This document shows positions 51,372 to 61,512 of a stretch of 64,000 nucleotides of DNA, in pieces. A model generated the notes under the pieces. The model made no database searches. It was not told the DNA's origin and saw nothing but the letters and a program-made list of their open reading frames with translations. The stretch's first letter is position 1; each line of letters begins with the position of its first letter. Origin of the DNA: Corynebacterium efficiens YS-314 (GTDB lineage Bacteria > Actinomycetota > Actinomycetes > Mycobacteriales > Mycobacteriaceae); assembly GCF_000011305.1 (NCBI RefSeq), contig NC_004369.1, forward strand, positions 1,674,001-1,738,000. Reading direction: 5' to 3'. A program made the translations under genes and the position numbers.

Positions 51372-52322
51372 GTGAAACAGCGAATGGTGGGAACGAGTGG
51401 TCTGCGTGTGACACGCATGGGGCTGGGCACCTCAACCTGGGGGCTGGGTACCGAATTACCCGAGGCAGGCGCGATGCTCACCGATTTCCTCACCGCCGGT
51501 GGCACCCTGATCGATGTCTCCCCCACCTACGCCACCGGCGCAGCCGAGCAGATGCTGGGGGAATTGCTGCGCACCCACACGCCCCGACCGGATCTGGTGA
51601 TCTCCTCCTCCGCCGGTGTCAACCCCCACCTGCCCATCGGGCGGCGGGTGGACTGTTCCCGTCGCTCCCTCATCGCGCAACTGGATGCGACCCTGGCCTC
51701 GCTCGGCACGGAATACCTGGATCTGTGGTCCGTGGGGTACTGGGATGACCGCACCCCACCCCATGAGGTCGCCGACACCCTCGACTACGCCGTGCGCACC
51801 GGCCGGGTCCGCTACGCCGGGGTGCGCGGGTACTCCGGCTGGCAGCTGGCGGTCACACACGCCGCATCCCACCATGCCGCCGCGGCGGCACGGCCCATCG
51901 TGGTGGCCCAGAGTGAATACAGCCTGCTGGTACGCCGCCCCGAGGAGGAATTGCTGCCGGCCACCCAACACCTGGGGGTGGGTTTCTTCGCCGGTGCCCC
52001 ACTCGGCCAGGGGGTGCTCACCGCCAAATACCGATCCCAGATCCCACCGGATTCCCGTGCTGCGTCCTCCGGGCGTGACGCCGAGATGCAGGGGTACCTC
52101 GACTCCAGGGCGCACACCATCGTCGATGCCCTCGACACCGCCGCCCGGGGCCTGGGGCTGAGTCCCGCCGTCACCGCCACCACCTGGGTGCGGGACCGCC
52201 CCGGGGTCACCTCGGTGATCGTGGGGGCCAGGACACCGGAGCAGCTGCAGCAGTTGCTGCGGGTGGAGGAGGTTGTTCTCCCCGCCCCGATCATCAAGGC
52301 GCTGGAGGATGTCTCCCTGTAA
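51372..52322 (+). CDS. Aldo/keto-reductase-fold protein with incomplete catalytic tetrad
   Basis: A 316-residue AKR-superfamily protein ([32 protein letters not shown]). Of the catalytic tetrad, the Asp (LIDVSPTY) and Tyr seem kept, but the Lys strand reads VISSSAG and the His position reads SVGYWD, so Lys and His look lost. The NADPH-binding end ([14 protein letters not shown]) is conserved. It may bind cofactor without normal reduction, or use other residues. GTG start. It is followed by the lipoprotein gene 37 bp downstream, probably with pyrD in one operon. Confidence 0.78.
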   Translation: MKQRMVGTSGLRVTRMGLGTSTWGLGTELPEAGAMLTDFLTAGGTLIDVSPTYATGAAEQMLGELLRTHTPRPDLVISSSAGVNPHLPIGRRVDCSRRSLIAQLDATLASLGTEYLDLWSVGYWDDRTPPHEVADTLDYAVRTGRVRYAGVRGYSGWQLAVTHAASHHAAAAARPIVVAQSEYSLLVRRPEEELLPATQHLGVGFFAGAPLGQGVLTAKYRSQIPPDSRAASSGRDAEMQGYLDSRAHTIVDALDTAARGLGLSPAVTATTWVRDRPGVTSVIVGARTPEQLQQLLRVEEVVLPAPIIKALEDVSL

Positions 52323-52359
52323 CCGGGACCGTCCGGCCAGGCTGGTAATCTGACACATT

Positions 52360-53382
52360 GTGAATATGCGCCTCCGTTCCCGTGCCCACCGTCCCCTGCT
52401 GGTTACGTCGCTGGTGGCCACCACCGCGTTGCTCGCCGGGTGTTCCCAGAACATCCCGGACACCCCGGACATGGGCGGTGCCACCCCGGTTGCCTCCCCA
52501 CCGGCGGATAATCCCGCGGGCACCGTCATCGGGTACACCGCCGCCATCACCGACCTGGAGGTCGCCGACGGGGACATCCTGGGTGTGCGTACGGAGGACA
52601 CCCTGGCCATCGGTACCGTGTCCGATTTCGAGGCCGGGACCGAGACGACCCTGGAGGTGGATGCCGGCTGCGGTGATCTCACCGCCACCGGTGACCGGTT
52701 CGTACTCGCCTGCGAACAGGGTGCCTTCATCATCGATGCGACCGACCCGGACCTCGATGACCTGCGGGCAACCGAGACTCCGACCACCGTGGCTGCCCTG
52801 ACCAGCGATGGGATCCTCATTACCGGCAATGACGTGGATGAGGATGTCACCGTCTACCGGGATGGACAGGAACCGGTGACCTTCGATGTGCAGGACCCCG
52901 GCACCGAGATGATCGCCGTACCGGTCGAGGACCGCCACGACGCCGTGGTACGCATCTGGAACGGTGCCACCACCATCCAGGACATCGACTACCCCAACGA
53001 CCGGCCCGGCGCGACCCTGCGCGTGGGACTCGGTGTGGGTCAGATGGCCGGCGGTGAGGACGGGCTGCTGGTGGTCTCGGACAATATAGGTGGTCAGATC
53101 GCCATCTACAACGCCGATGACATCATCCGTCTGCACATGACCGCCCCGGTCGGGGATGATCCGTGGGGGGTGGCGTGGGATGCGGCGAATGATCTGGCGT
53201 GGATCACCACCCTGTCGGATAATCAGTTGACCGGTTACCGGATCTCCGAGGGTGTACCTGAGGAGCAGCGCCGTCTGGACACCGTCGCCGATGCCCGCAA
53301 TGTGGTGGTGCTCGAGGACGGCACCCTCGTGGTGGCCTCCGCCTCCGGTGATGGCCTGCAGGTCATCGAGTCCCCCGCATGA
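52360..53382 (+). CDS. Lipoprotein with a propeller-like repeat domain
   Basis: A 340-residue exported protein. Signal peptide with a lipobox LLAGC (cleavage about residue 27) means it is a diacylglyceryl lipoprotein, a substrate of the Lgt/LspA/Lnt pathway whose Lnt is encoded in this window. After a short linker, repeated beta-strand blocks resemble a beta-propeller, for example [20 protein letters not shown]. No ligand is known. The GTG 52360 start gives the longest n-region; ATG 52366 is equally possible. It precedes pyrD by 46 bp. Confidence 0.8.
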   Translation: MNMRLRSRAHRPLLVTSLVATTALLAGCSQNIPDTPDMGGATPVASPPADNPAGTVIGYTAAITDLEVADGDILGVRTEDTLAIGTVSDFEAGTETTLEVDAGCGDLTATGDRFVLACEQGAFIIDATDPDLDDLRATETPTTVAALTSDGILITGNDVDEDVTVYRDGQEPVTFDVQDPGTEMIAVPVEDRHDAVVRIWNGATTIQDIDYPNDRPGATLRVGLGVGQMAGGEDGLLVVSDNIGGQIAIYNADDIIRLHMTAPVGDDPWGVAWDAANDLAWITTLSDNQLTGYRISEGVPEEQRRLDTVADARNVVVLEDGTLVVASASGDGLQVIESPA

Positions 53383-53428
53383 GCCCCCGCCTGATCATTC
53401 CCCCGATCCCAGTAGAAAGTCGTTTCCC

Positions 53429-54562
53429 ATGAGTTCGTCCTCCCCTGCCGGTACCGCACGTACGATCCGTAAGAAGGTCTACGATGCGAGCCTGAAGGCC
53501 ATGTTCACCCTGCGTCCCGAGCGTATCCACGGCATCATCGCCGATGGTCTGGGTGTGCTCCAGATGGCCACCCCGGTCAACCGTGCCATGGGCCGGGTCA
53601 TCGGGGTCAATGACCCGGTGTTGTCCCAGGAGGTCTTCGGTGTGACCTTCCCCCGTCCGCTGGGTCTGGCCGCGGGGTTCGACAAGAACGCCACCGCCGC
53701 CGACACGTGGACCGCCCTGGGGTTCGGTTATGCGGAGCTGGGCACGGTCACCGCCTCCCCGCAGGCGGGTAACCCCACCCCGCGTCTGTTCCGTCTGCCG
53801 GCCGATAGGGCCATTCTCAACCGCATGGGTTTCAACAACGCGGGTGCTGCGGATGTCGCTGACAATCTGCGGCGCCGTAAGTCCCGGGATGTCATCGGTA
53901 TCAACATCGGCAAGACGAAGGTGGTGCCCGCCGAGCAGGCGGTGGATGACTACCGGCGCTCGGCCTCACTGCTGGGTGATCTGGCCGATTACCTGGTGGT
54001 GAATGTCTCCTCCCCCAACACCCCGGGCCTGCGGGATCTGCAGGCGGTGGAGTCCCTGCGTCCGATCCTGGCAGCCGTGCAGGAGTCCACCTCGGTGCCC
54101 GTCCTGGTGAAAATCGCCCCGGATCTGTCGGATGAGGATGTCGACGCCGTGGCTGATCTGGCGGTGGAGCTGGGTCTGGCCGGTATCGTGGCCACCAACA
54201 CCACCATCTCCCGTGAGGGTCTGGTGACCCCCGCCCATGAGGTCGCGGAGATGGGTGCCGGTGGCATCTCCGGTCCCCCGGTGGCGGAGCGCGCACTGGA
54301 GGTCCTGCGGCGTCTCCATGCCCGGGTCGGTGACCAGCTGGTGCTCATCGGTGTCGGTGGCATCAGCACCCCGGAGCAGGCCTGGGAGCGGATCGCCGCC
54401 GGCGCCACCCTGCTGCAGGGGTACACCGGTTTCATCTACGGAGGCCCGGACTGGATCCGGGACATCCACCTCGGTCTGGCGGAGCAGGTCAAGGCGCACG
54501 GGTTGTCGAACATCTCCGAGGCGGTCGGATCCGGTCTGCCCTGGAAGGACAGTGCCGTGTAG
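53429..54562 (+). CDS. pyrD: Class 2 dihydroorotate dehydrogenase (quinone)
   Basis: A 377-residue membrane-associated flavoenzyme that oxidises dihydroorotate to orotate and passes electrons to quinone, the fourth step of UMP synthesis. Seen: N-terminal amphipathic helices typical of class 2, FMN-binding [11 protein letters not shown], catalytic serine in [27 protein letters not shown] and the phosphate loop [12 protein letters not shown] 53429 is chosen because the segment before it overlaps the lipoprotein 3' region in another frame. Followed by a strong bidirectional terminator. Confidence 0.95.
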   Translation: MSSSSPAGTARTIRKKVYDASLKAMFTLRPERIHGIIADGLGVLQMATPVNRAMGRVIGVNDPVLSQEVFGVTFPRPLGLAAGFDKNATAADTWTALGFGYAELGTVTASPQAGNPTPRLFRLPADRAILNRMGFNNAGAADVADNLRRRKSRDVIGINIGKTKVVPAEQAVDDYRRSASLLGDLADYLVVNVSSPNTPGLRDLQAVESLRPILAAVQESTSVPVLVKIAPDLSDEDVDAVADLAVELGLAGIVATNTTISREGLVTPAHEVAEMGAGGISGPPVAERALEVLRRLHARVGDQLVLIGVGGISTPEQAWERIAAGATLLQGYTGFIYGGPDWIRDIHLGLAEQVKAHGLSNISEAVGSGLPWKDSAV

Positions 54563-54583
54563 GCCTTGTCCACCACAGTGAAA

Positions 54584-54627
54584 CAGGGGCGTTATCCGAT
54601 GACCGGTGTCATCGGATGACGCCCCTG
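54584..54627. terminator. Bidirectional terminator after pyrD
   Basis: CAGGGGCGT-ATCCGATGAC pairs with GTCATCGGAT-ACGCCCCTG, about 20 bp of stem with one mismatch. It serves pyrD and the convergent membrane gene. Confidence 0.85.
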
Positions 54628-54645
54628 CTGGATGTTGCGCGGCGG

Positions 54646-55071
54646 TTACGCCTTCGGCATCAGGGAACGGCGGATGATCAGACCGCAGATGATGGCGGTC
54701 ACGGCCCACAGGCTGAGCCAGAACTGCTCGATCAGCATGATGGGGTCATTGGGCAGCGCGCGGCTGGCGAAGACCAGGATGACGGCCACAGCCAGGGCGA
54801 TGACCTGCAGGCGGGAGCTGTTTTCATATTTGCTCACCGTGGCGAAACCACCGAGGATGGCGGCCGCCAGGAGAATCACCAGGAATCGTGGCGTCACGGC
54901 GAAGGGCTGGAGCAGACCGCCGCTGAACAATTCGATGACACCGAAGACGATCATGACCGCCCCGAGTGCCACGAAGGCACCGCCGATGCGGATTCCCGCA
55001 GGAACCTTCCGCCAGGCCATGCGGTTGTCCATGTCCAATTTAAGCCTTGATTTACCTGATGCTGCGCTCAT
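54646..55071 (-). CDS. Small multi-helix membrane protein
   Basis: A 141-residue protein with four hydrophobic segments after a ~25-residue basic leader. I recognise no family with confidence. The PEBP gene ends 16 bp upstream, so they may be co-transcribed. An alternative start at MDNRMAW (about 55038) would shorten the leader. Function unknown. Confidence 0.68.
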   Translation of the reverse strand: MSAASGKSRLKLDMDNRMAWRKVPAGIRIGGAFVALGAVMIVFGVIELFSGGLLQPFAVTPRFLVILLAAAILGGFATVSKYENSSRLQVIALAVAVILVFASRALPNDPIMLIEQFWLSLWAVTAIICGLIIRRSLMPKA

Positions 55072-55087
55072 AATGTGACTTACCCTA

Positions 55088-55621
55088 CTAGTTCTCGTAC
55101 CAACCCCACAGCACGGATCGCCCCAGAGTGTGGAAATAGAGGTTGAATCCAAGGACGGTGGGGGTGGAATCGGGGTCAATATCGAGCTTTTCCACGTCCA
55201 CGGCGTGCACGGCGAAGAGGTAACGGTGGGGTCCGTGGCCCTCCGGTGGCTGCGCCCCGTAGTAACCACGTAGACCGGAATCGCCCTTGAGGGAGACCAC
55301 ACCGTCGATACCGCCGAGGGTCTCATCGCCGGCGCCGGTGGGCAGCTCGGTGACACTGACCGGAATGTTGAACGCAGCCCAGTGCCAGTAGCCGGAGGCG
55401 GTCGGGGCATCGGGGTCGAAGCAGGTGACCGCCAGGGACTTGGTACCCTCCGGCAGGTCGGACCACGACAGCTGCGGTGAGACGTTATTACCACCGAGCT
55501 GGGGTTCCTTGAGCTTGTCGCCGTTGGTGAGATCCGTGGAGGTCAACGGGAAGCTGGGGACGTCACCCAGGGGTGCGTAGGGATCGGGGCCGGGGAAACG
55601 GGGATCATTGTAATCACTCAT
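55088..55621 (-). CDS. YbhB/YbcL-family PEBP protein
   Basis: A 177-residue phosphatidylethanolamine-binding-like protein. Seen: the ligand-pocket motif TCFDPDAPTASGYWHWA, and GPHRYLFAVHAVD near residue 130, both PEBP signatures. No signal peptide, so cytoplasmic. The bacterial role is unclear; the family name (Raf kinase inhibitor-like) does not imply kinase inhibition here. Confidence 0.9.
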   Translation of the reverse strand: MSDYNDPRFPGPDPYAPLGDVPSFPLTSTDLTNGDKLKEPQLGGNNVSPQLSWSDLPEGTKSLAVTCFDPDAPTASGYWHWAAFNIPVSVTELPTGAGDETLGGIDGVVSLKGDSGLRGYYGAQPPEGHGPHRYLFAVHAVDVEKLDIDPDSTPTVLGFNLYFHTLGRSVLWGWYEN

Positions 55622-55665
55622 ATCCCCACTACTACCCGAAAACCCCTGTGGGCGCAGTCACCTGG

Positions 55666-57504
55666 TCACCCCTGCTGTGAATTAGCACCCTCACTCCATC
55701 GTTCAAACAGTCGTGCGTACCGGCCACCGCGGGCCACGAGGTCCGCGTGGGTGCCGTCCTCGACGATCTCCCCATCCTCCATGACGATGATCCTGTCGGC
55801 GACCACCGCCTGGTCCAGACGGTGCGCCACCACCAGTGAGGTGCGGCCTCGGGCGATCCGGGTGGCGGCGGTTTCCAGCATGCGGGCGTTGTCGCTGCCG
55901 GCCTCACTGGTGGCCTCGTCCATGATCAGCACGGGCGGGTCCCGCAGCACGATGCGCGCCAGGGAGATCTGCTGTTGGATCTCCGGTGACAGTTCCTCCG
56001 CGCCGGCACCGATCATGGTGTCCAACCCCTCGGGAAACCACCGGACATAGGCAGGGCTGCCCCGTTCCAGTCCCACCGCGGCCAGTGCCTGCTCCAGTTC
56101 CGTGTCTTCGGCACCGGCGGCTGCCATGGAGAGATCCTCCCGCAGGGTACCGGAGAACAGGTGCACCTCCTGGCTGATGAGGGTGATCTGGCGGGTGGTC
56201 CAGGTGTCGGACACCGTGGCGGTGTCCACCCCGTCGACGGTGACCCGGCCGGAATCGGGGCGTTGCAGACCGGCGATGAGACCGGCCAGGGTTGATTTTC
56301 CGGCACCGGAGGTACCCACCAGAGCTGTCGTGGTGCCCGGCGCGAGCGTGAGGTTGAGATCTTCCAGCACCGCAGCCCCACCCGGGTAGGAGTAGGTGAG
56401 ATTCTCCACTCTCACCTCCGGGGCACCCGACAGGTCATCGGGTTCCGGTGCGGAGGGGGCCCGGTTGGACAGGGTGGCCAGGGAGACGGCACGTCCCAGG
56501 GAGGTGACCGCGCTCTGGATCTCGGAGGCGAACATCAGGACGTTGAACACATGCACCTCCATGCGCACCACCACAAACACGGCGGCGGTGGCGGCACCCG
56601 CGGCGAGGACATCCTCGGCCACGAGATACGCCCCCAGGCTGAACGAACCCACGAGCAGCAGACCATAGGCGATGGATCCCAGAAGAAGGATCCGGGTGAA
56701 GATCGGGACACGGTCGGCGGTGGCCTGTACCGAGGTCCAGGACGCCCGACGCATCCGCCCGAGTGCCCAGTCGGCAAGCCCCAGCACCCGGAGTGTCCCG
56801 ATACCTCGGATGGTGTCCAGCAGAAGGTTGTTGCGCCGGGCCTCGGTGCTGGAGACCACATTGGTGGCCTGCGGGATCACGCGGACCGCTCCCCTGACCC
56901 CCGGGATGAGGATGAGGATGATGCCCGCGAAGATCAGGAGGTAGGACCAGTGGATGAGCACCAGGGACAGGATGGACAGGGGGAAGATCAGGGCGGTGAC
57001 CACCACGCGCACGCCGGTCATCGCAATGATGCGCACCGTGTTGTCGATGTCCTGGGTGATGCGGCTGATCACATTGCCGGTGCCCAGCTGCATGATATCC
57101 GGCACCGGTGCGCGCAGCGCCGAGGACAGGGCGGCCTTGCGCAGATCCACCGACAACCGGCGGGTGCGGGAGTTGATGAGGTACTGGGTGATCGACCGTC
57201 CGGCGGTCTCGGTGAGGATCGCCAGGCCGACGATCCCCAGCAGCCAGATCATGGCCCTGGATCCACCACCGATGACCGGTAGGGTGTCACCGTTGATGAT
57301 GTTGACGGAATAACCCAGCAGGTTCGAGGTACCCACCATGGCGGTCACGGTGATCACCGCAACCAGCAGGAAGGCGGTGAACCATCCGGCGGTGGGATGT
57401 GAGGGGAGGGTGCCCAGCATGCGGCCGGATTCGCGCACGGTGGCCGGTTCGAGCACATCGGCCACCCGGTCATCCAGGCCGGTTGTCCTGTTCACGTCGC
57501 TCAC
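55666..57504 (-). CDS. ABC exporter subunit with intact Walker A but degenerate signature
   Basis: A 612-residue exporter half-transporter: six-helix domain (about residues 40-345) and an NBD (360-612). Walker [10 protein letters not shown] (397-405), Walker B VLIMDEA (about 525-531) and H-loop His561 are intact. The signature, normally LSGGQQQR, reads LSPEIQQQ (about 505-512), so the site it contributes should be non-catalytic. It pairs with the next gene, whose start overlaps its own region by 4 bp; substrate unknown. Confidence 0.88.
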   Translation of the reverse strand: MSDVNRTTGLDDRVADVLEPATVRESGRMLGTLPSHPTAGWFTAFLLVAVITVTAMVGTSNLLGYSVNIINGDTLPVIGGGSRAMIWLLGIVGLAILTETAGRSITQYLINSRTRRLSVDLRKAALSSALRAPVPDIMQLGTGNVISRITQDIDNTVRIIAMTGVRVVVTALIFPLSILSLVLIHWSYLLIFAGIILILIPGVRGAVRVIPQATNVVSSTEARRNNLLLDTIRGIGTLRVLGLADWALGRMRRASWTSVQATADRVPIFTRILLLGSIAYGLLLVGSFSLGAYLVAEDVLAAGAATAAVFVVVRMEVHVFNVLMFASEIQSAVTSLGRAVSLATLSNRAPSAPEPDDLSGAPEVRVENLTYSYPGGAAVLEDLNLTLAPGTTTALVGTSGAGKSTLAGLIAGLQRPDSGRVTVDGVDTATVSDTWTTRQITLISQEVHLFSGTLREDLSMAAAGAEDTELEQALAAVGLERGSPAYVRWFPEGLDTMIGAGAEELSPEIQQQISLARIVLRDPPVLIMDEATSEAGSDNARMLETAATRIARGRTSLVVAHRLDQAVVADRIIVMEDGEIVEDGTHADLVARGGRYARLFERWSEGANSQQG

Positions 57505-59159
57505 TGTCCGCTCTCCTTCTCCGGGGTGCGGGTCGGTTGGTCCCCGCCGAACTCCTCCACCACACGGTCCGCCACGCCCCGCCAGGTGGGGTTGGAGGTG
57601 ATCACCACCGTCCGGTAGCCGGGCCGGGACCTCAAACCCGCCACCCGGCGCGCGACCTGGTCGAGGGTGACCGAGTCCAGGCCGGTGGTGGGCTCATCGA
57701 GGATGAGCACGGGTGGGTCGGCTGCCAGGAACCTGGCCAGGGCGATGCGTTGACGTTGCCCGCCGGAGAGGTTGAGTCCCGCCTCACCGATCGGGGTCTC
57801 CGGCAGGACGAGGTCCGTGCCCTCCCCGTCCGGGAGCGCACCCCCGAGTCGGCGCAGGATGTCCCGGCAGCTGGCTGCCCGGAGCGACTCCCGCAGGTGT
57901 GCAGCCGGCACGGTGCCCAGCGGGTTGACGTTGTCTGCCAGGGATCCTTCGAACACGCTGACCCGGTGCGGTGCTACCACCACCCCGGGCTGGTGCTGCC
58001 AGCGCTGCAGTTCCTCATCCACCAGCTGGCGGTCCCCGGCGCTGCGCGGATTCCACACCGTGAGACCGGCGTCGATCTCCCACCGGGGTGCTCCCGGGGT
58101 GGGTGCCAGGGAGGCGTCGACAAGCTCACCCGCCAGGTGCTGCACGCGCCGGGTGGAGGCCTGCCCACGGGCCCACAGCTCGGTGAGCACACCGAGGGAG
58201 ATGCCCAGCACCGTCAGTGACGGCGGGACGAGCAGGGTCACTGAGATCATCTGTCCGGGTGTGATCTCACCACGGAAGGCCAGGACGGCCGCATAACCGA
58301 GCAGCCCGATGGACCAGGCGGCGGGCACGAACTGTCGCAGGAAGTTCAGGCCCGCCTGCATGCGTGCCTCCCGCAGCATGACATCCAGGGCCGCGTCGGC
58401 GGCCGCACCGAAGCGGCGTTCGGTGTGCTCGACCGCGCCGAGTCCCTTGACCACCCGCGATCCCTGCGCGACGTCCGTGGCGATCGCGATGGAGGCGGCC
58501 TCCGCTTTGCGACGCCTCGCCGAGATCCTCGTCAGCGGCCCCGAGGTCAGATAGGACGCCAATGCCGTGGACAGTCCCCCGCACACCAGCAGCACGGCGA
58601 TCAGCGGGGAGATCGGCGCGATGGCGATCGTGGAGCCGAGGAGGAAGCCCACCATGCCGACGGGGAAGTTGAGGATGTTCTTCAGGGCCCCCACCTGCAC
58701 GGAATCCTGGTCCACGGTGTTGAGGACCGCGCCGGGCGACAGGGTGTTGCGCGGGGTGGTCAGCAGCATCCGGGACAGTTCCAGCCGCAGGGTGTGCACC
58801 ACCCGGGCGGAGGTGAGGTCGGTCAGCGCATCGGAGGTGGCCTGCAGGATATAGATCAACCACAGACACCCCACGATCGCCGCCCCCACCGCGACCACGG
58901 GCCACAGCTGCCCCGCGGCGTCATTGAAGGCCCAGTCGGTACCACGTCCGACGATCAGGGACACTGCCGCGTTGACAGCACTGGAGATCAACAGGCCCAG
59001 CACCATCACCCAGGTGCCCACGGGCAGTGCCCACAGCAGGGACCAGGTGGCGGCTCGGGTGGTGGAACCGGTGACTCGGGGCAGGAGGGGCGTTTCATCG
59101 GTCGGGGACTCGGGGACGAACCACGACCAGGTACGCATCCTGCGGAACGTGGTTGCCAT
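57501..59159 (-). CDS. ABC exporter subunit without Walker A but with intact signature
   Basis: A 552-residue partner. The transmembrane domain is at about 35-345. In the NBD the whole Walker A region is missing: after [15 protein letters not shown] the sequence goes to [13 protein letters not shown] with no GxxGxGKS/T. The signature [10 protein letters not shown] (462-471) and Walker B VLILDEP (484-490) are intact, and the H-loop His is replaced by TSNP (about 521-524). This is the mirror image of the partner's defects. ATG 59159 is chosen by homology. Its stop overlaps the partner's start by 4 bp, so the two are coupled. It contains a GCTTGTCGACG copy (58115-58125). Confidence 0.87.
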   Translation of the reverse strand: MATTFRRMRTWSWFVPESPTDETPLLPRVTGSTTRAATWSLLWALPVGTWVMVLGLLISSAVNAAVSLIVGRGTDWAFNDAAGQLWPVVAVGAAIVGCLWLIYILQATSDALTDLTSARVVHTLRLELSRMLLTTPRNTLSPGAVLNTVDQDSVQVGALKNILNFPVGMVGFLLGSTIAIAPISPLIAVLLVCGGLSTALASYLTSGPLTRISARRRKAEAASIAIATDVAQGSRVVKGLGAVEHTERRFGAAADAALDVMLREARMQAGLNFLRQFVPAAWSIGLLGYAAVLAFRGEITPGQMISVTLLVPPSLTVLGISLGVLTELWARGQASTRRVQHLAGELVDASLAPTPGAPRWEIDAGLTVWNPRSAGDRQLVDEELQRWQHQPGVVVAPHRVSVFEGSLADNVNPLGTVPAAHLRESLRAASCRDILRRLGGALPDGEGTDLVLPETPIGEAGLNLSGGQRQRIALARFLAADPPVLILDEPTTGLDSVTLDQVARRVAGLRSRPGYRTVVITSNPTWRGVADRVVEEFGGDQPTRTPEKESGQ

Positions 59160-59327
59160 GATGCTAAAAGTACCCGAATCCCCCGGGTGTCCTTCACACC
59201 TGACCAAACTCACACAGGTATAATTTTCCTGCCCCCGATACTCGGTGTGAACTGGGGATTTGTCTTCTGGTCGGGATTGGGGTTATTGTTTATCTCGTGC
59301 CAAGGGCGATTACGCCCATAACACCCA
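59160..59327. other. Divergent spacer upstream of the tRNA-Leu pair
   Basis: Under 200 bp, holding the promoters for the ABC operon (left) and the tRNAs (right). I see no gene. The A+T-richer block at about 59265-59300 probably carries the tRNA promoter. Confidence 0.4.
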
Positions 59328-59413
59328 GCCCGGGTGGCGGAATGGCAGACGCGCTAGCTTGAGGTGCTAGTGTCCTATTAACGGACGTGGGGGTTCAAGT
59401 CCCCCCTCGGGCA
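59328..59413 (+). tRNA. tRNA-Leu (GAG), copy 1
   Basis: An 86-nt class II tRNA with a 7-bp acceptor stem, an anticodon stem CTAGC/GCTAG around loop TTGAGGT (anticodon GAG, reading CUC and CUU), a long variable arm (GTCCTATTAACGGAC) and a T arm ending in GTTCAAGTC. CCA is not encoded. Confidence 0.95.
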
Positions 59414-59433
59414 CACTGTTTCAAACAGTAATC

Positions 59434-59466
59434 CTTTAAGGCCCTGATCCACAGGTCGGGGTCTTA
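59434..59466 (+). terminator. Hairpin between the tRNA genes
   Basis: TAAGGCCCTGA pairs with TCGGGGTCTTA, followed by TTTC. It may separate the two tRNA transcripts. Confidence 0.55.
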
Positions 59467-59515
59467 TTTCTTGCCTGATGCCGGGGTGCTTCCCGGTGTC
59501 ATTGTTTTACACCCA

Positions 59516-59601
59516 GCCCAGGTGGCGGAATGGCAGACGCGCTAGCTTGAGGTGCTAGTGTCCTATTAACGGACGTGGGGGTTCAAGTCCCCCTCTGGGC
59601 A
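59516..59601 (+). tRNA. tRNA-Leu (GAG), copy 2
   Basis: Same as copy 1 except in the acceptor stem: GCCCAGG pairs with TCTGGGC, versus GCCCGGG with CTCGGGC in copy 1. The paired change (G5-C to A5-U) keeps the stem. Same GAG anticodon. Confidence 0.95.
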
Positions 59602-59621
59602 CTCATTGAGAGTGAACAACA

Positions 59622-59654
59622 GCAAGGCCCCGATCGACAGGATCGGGGCCTTGC
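59622..59654 (+). terminator. Terminator after tRNA-Leu copy 2
   Basis: GCAAGGCCCCGATC / GATCGGGGCCTTGC, perfect 14-bp stem with a 5-nt loop; 21 bp past the tRNA. No T-tract of length. Confidence 0.8.
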
Positions 59655-59708
59655 TGCATTCCCGGGTACCCTTCCGGCCACGTTTCCCCCTGCTCTATGG
59701 TGGATGAC

Positions 59709-60341
59709 ATGAGCACACCAGGCCCCACCACCCCCGGCATCACCGTCAGAACAGCTCACCCCTTGGAATTCCCGGTGATCACAGACATCCTCGTCCACAC
59801 CTTCGCCGGTGATCCCGGTTTCCTGCGCTGGATTCCCCAGCCTGACCCCGGGAACCGCCTGCTGCGGGGTCTGTTCGAACTCCAGCTGCAGACCCGGTAC
59901 GCCACTGCGAACACCGTGGATGTCGCCCTGGATGAGTCCGGTGACATCGTCGGCGTGGCCCTGTGGGACGCCCCGGATTCCGATCACGGTGCCCTGGATG
60001 AGGCCCGCCTACTCCCCCGCCTGGTCGCCTTGTTCGGGGCACGCACCCCGCAGTTCCTGGCCCAGGGGTTCCGTTCCGCACGCATGCACCCGAAATTCCC
60101 CCACTGGTACCTCTACACCATCGCCTCGGTCCCCCAGGCTCGCGGAACCGGAGTGGGCACCGCCCTGCTCACCCACGGCATCGCCCGCGCCGGCGAGGAG
60201 GCGATCTATCTGGAGGCCACCTCGACCCGCTCGGCGCAGCTGTACCACCGCCATGGGTTCGTGCCCCTGGGGTACCTGCCCGACAATGATGATCTCCCCT
60301 CGGAGTTCGCCATGTGGCGTCCCCCGACCATGCCCCGCTAG
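59709..60341 (+). CDS. GNAT-family N-acetyltransferase
   Basis: A 210-residue acetyltransferase. The acetyl-CoA motif VPQARGTGVGTALL and the following helix, then EATSTRSAQLYHRHGF, are typical. Substrate unknown. I choose ATG 59709 because GGTGGA lies a few bases upstream; an ATG 12 bases earlier is possible. Monocistronic, between the tRNA terminator and a bidirectional hairpin. Confidence 0.87.
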   Translation: MSTPGPTTPGITVRTAHPLEFPVITDILVHTFAGDPGFLRWIPQPDPGNRLLRGLFELQLQTRYATANTVDVALDESGDIVGVALWDAPDSDHGALDEARLLPRLVALFGARTPQFLAQGFRSARMHPKFPHWYLYTIASVPQARGTGVGTALLTHGIARAGEEAIYLEATSTRSAQLYHRHGFVPLGYLPDNDDLPSEFAMWRPPTMPR

Positions 60342-60347
60342 GAAAAA

Positions 60348-60390
60348 TCCGCCCGCGCAGCCCCTGTGTCACAGGGGTTGCGCGGGCGGA
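60348..60390. terminator. Terminator between GNAT gene and meaB
   Basis: TCCGCCCGCGCAGCCCCTGTG pairs with its complement through a tight loop (about 18 bp, one mismatch). Leftward, the stem runs into ATTTTTCC, so it mainly ends the mutA-mutB-meaB transcript. Confidence 0.85.
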
Positions 60391-60414
60391 TCCCGGTACT
60401 GCCTCGGAGGCCAA

Positions 60415-61512
60415 CTAGATGCGGTCGAACGCCGCCAGGATATTCCGGGCGGCCAGCGTCGGGGTTGTGGCACCGTCACGCAGTGCCCTCTCCATGTCGC
60501 GGCTGACCGTCTTCACATCGGGGTCATTCTCCAGACGCATGCGGATCGTCTCGTGGACCATCTGCCACATCCAGCCCACCTGCTGATGACGGCGGCGCTC
60601 CTCAAAGAGGCCGTGCTCCCGCATCACCTTCTGGTGTTCCTGGACATGCCCCCAGAAGACATCCACACCGGTGCCCTCCACCGCGGACATGGTGATCGTC
60701 GGTGGATGCCAGATCTCGTCCGGGCTGCGGACCATCCGCATGGCCGCGGCCAGGTCGCGGGCGGCCCGCTTGGCGGGTTTCTCATTCGCACCGTCGGCCT
60801 TGTTGATGGCCACCAGTTCCGCCATCTCCAGGACACCCTTCTTGATGCCCTGCAGCTGATCACCGGCCCCGGAGAGTGCCAGGAAGGTGAAGATGTCCAC
60901 CATCTGGTGCACCGCCACCTCACTCTGGCCCACACCGACGGTCTCGACGATGATGATGTCGTAGCCGGCGGCCTCGAACACCACCATCGCCTCACGGGTA
61001 GCCTTGGCCACGCCACCGAGGGTGCCTGCCGACGGGGAGGGCCGGATGAAGGCCTTATCCTCCCGCGACAGACTGGACATGCGGGTCTTGTCCCCCAGGA
61101 TGGAACCCCGGGTCTTGGTGGATGAGGGGTCGATGGCCACCACCGCCACCCGGTGTCCCTCCCCGATCAGGTGCATGCCCAGCGCCTCGATGAAGGTGGA
61201 CTTGCCCACACCCGGAACACCGGTGATACCGATGCGCAGGGCGTTACCGGAATGCGGCAGCAACCGCACCAGGAGTTCCTGTGCCAGTTCACGGTGGGCG
61301 GCGGAGGTGGACTCCAGCAGGGTGATGGCACGGGCGACCTTGGGGCGGTCGTTGGCCAGGACGGCGTCGTAGAGCTCATCGACGTTGATCCGCTGGCGCG
61401 CACGCCGGAGCATCTCCGGGGCCGGTGGGACGATGGCGCCCAGATCCGTGCCGCCGGTGGTGCTCAGCGTGCCGAGGGTGTCCTCCAGAAATTCCCTCTC
61501 AGGCATCCTCAT
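60415..61512 (-). CDS. meaB: Methylmalonyl-CoA mutase-associated GTPase MeaB
   Basis: A 365-residue G3E-family GTPase that loads and protects the B12 cofactor of the mutase. Seen: P-loop GVPGVGKST (about residue 100), [21 protein letters not shown], switch-region ETVGVGQSE, and the NKAD guanine-specificity motif. The start lies inside the mutB 3' end (14-bp overlap), so it is translationally coupled to the mutase. Confidence 0.95.
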   Translation of the reverse strand: MRMPEREFLEDTLGTLSTTGGTDLGAIVPPAPEMLRRARQRINVDELYDAVLANDRPKVARAITLLESTSAAHRELAQELLVRLLPHSGNALRIGITGVPGVGKSTFIEALGMHLIGEGHRVAVVAIDPSSTKTRGSILGDKTRMSSLSREDKAFIRPSPSAGTLGGVAKATREAMVVFEAAGYDIIIVETVGVGQSEVAVHQMVDIFTFLALSGAGDQLQGIKKGVLEMAELVAINKADGANEKPAKRAARDLAAAMRMVRSPDEIWHPPTITMSAVEGTGVDVFWGHVQEHQKVMREHGLFEERRRHQQVGWMWQMVHETIRMRLENDPDVKTVSRDMERALRDGATTPTLAARNILAAFDRI

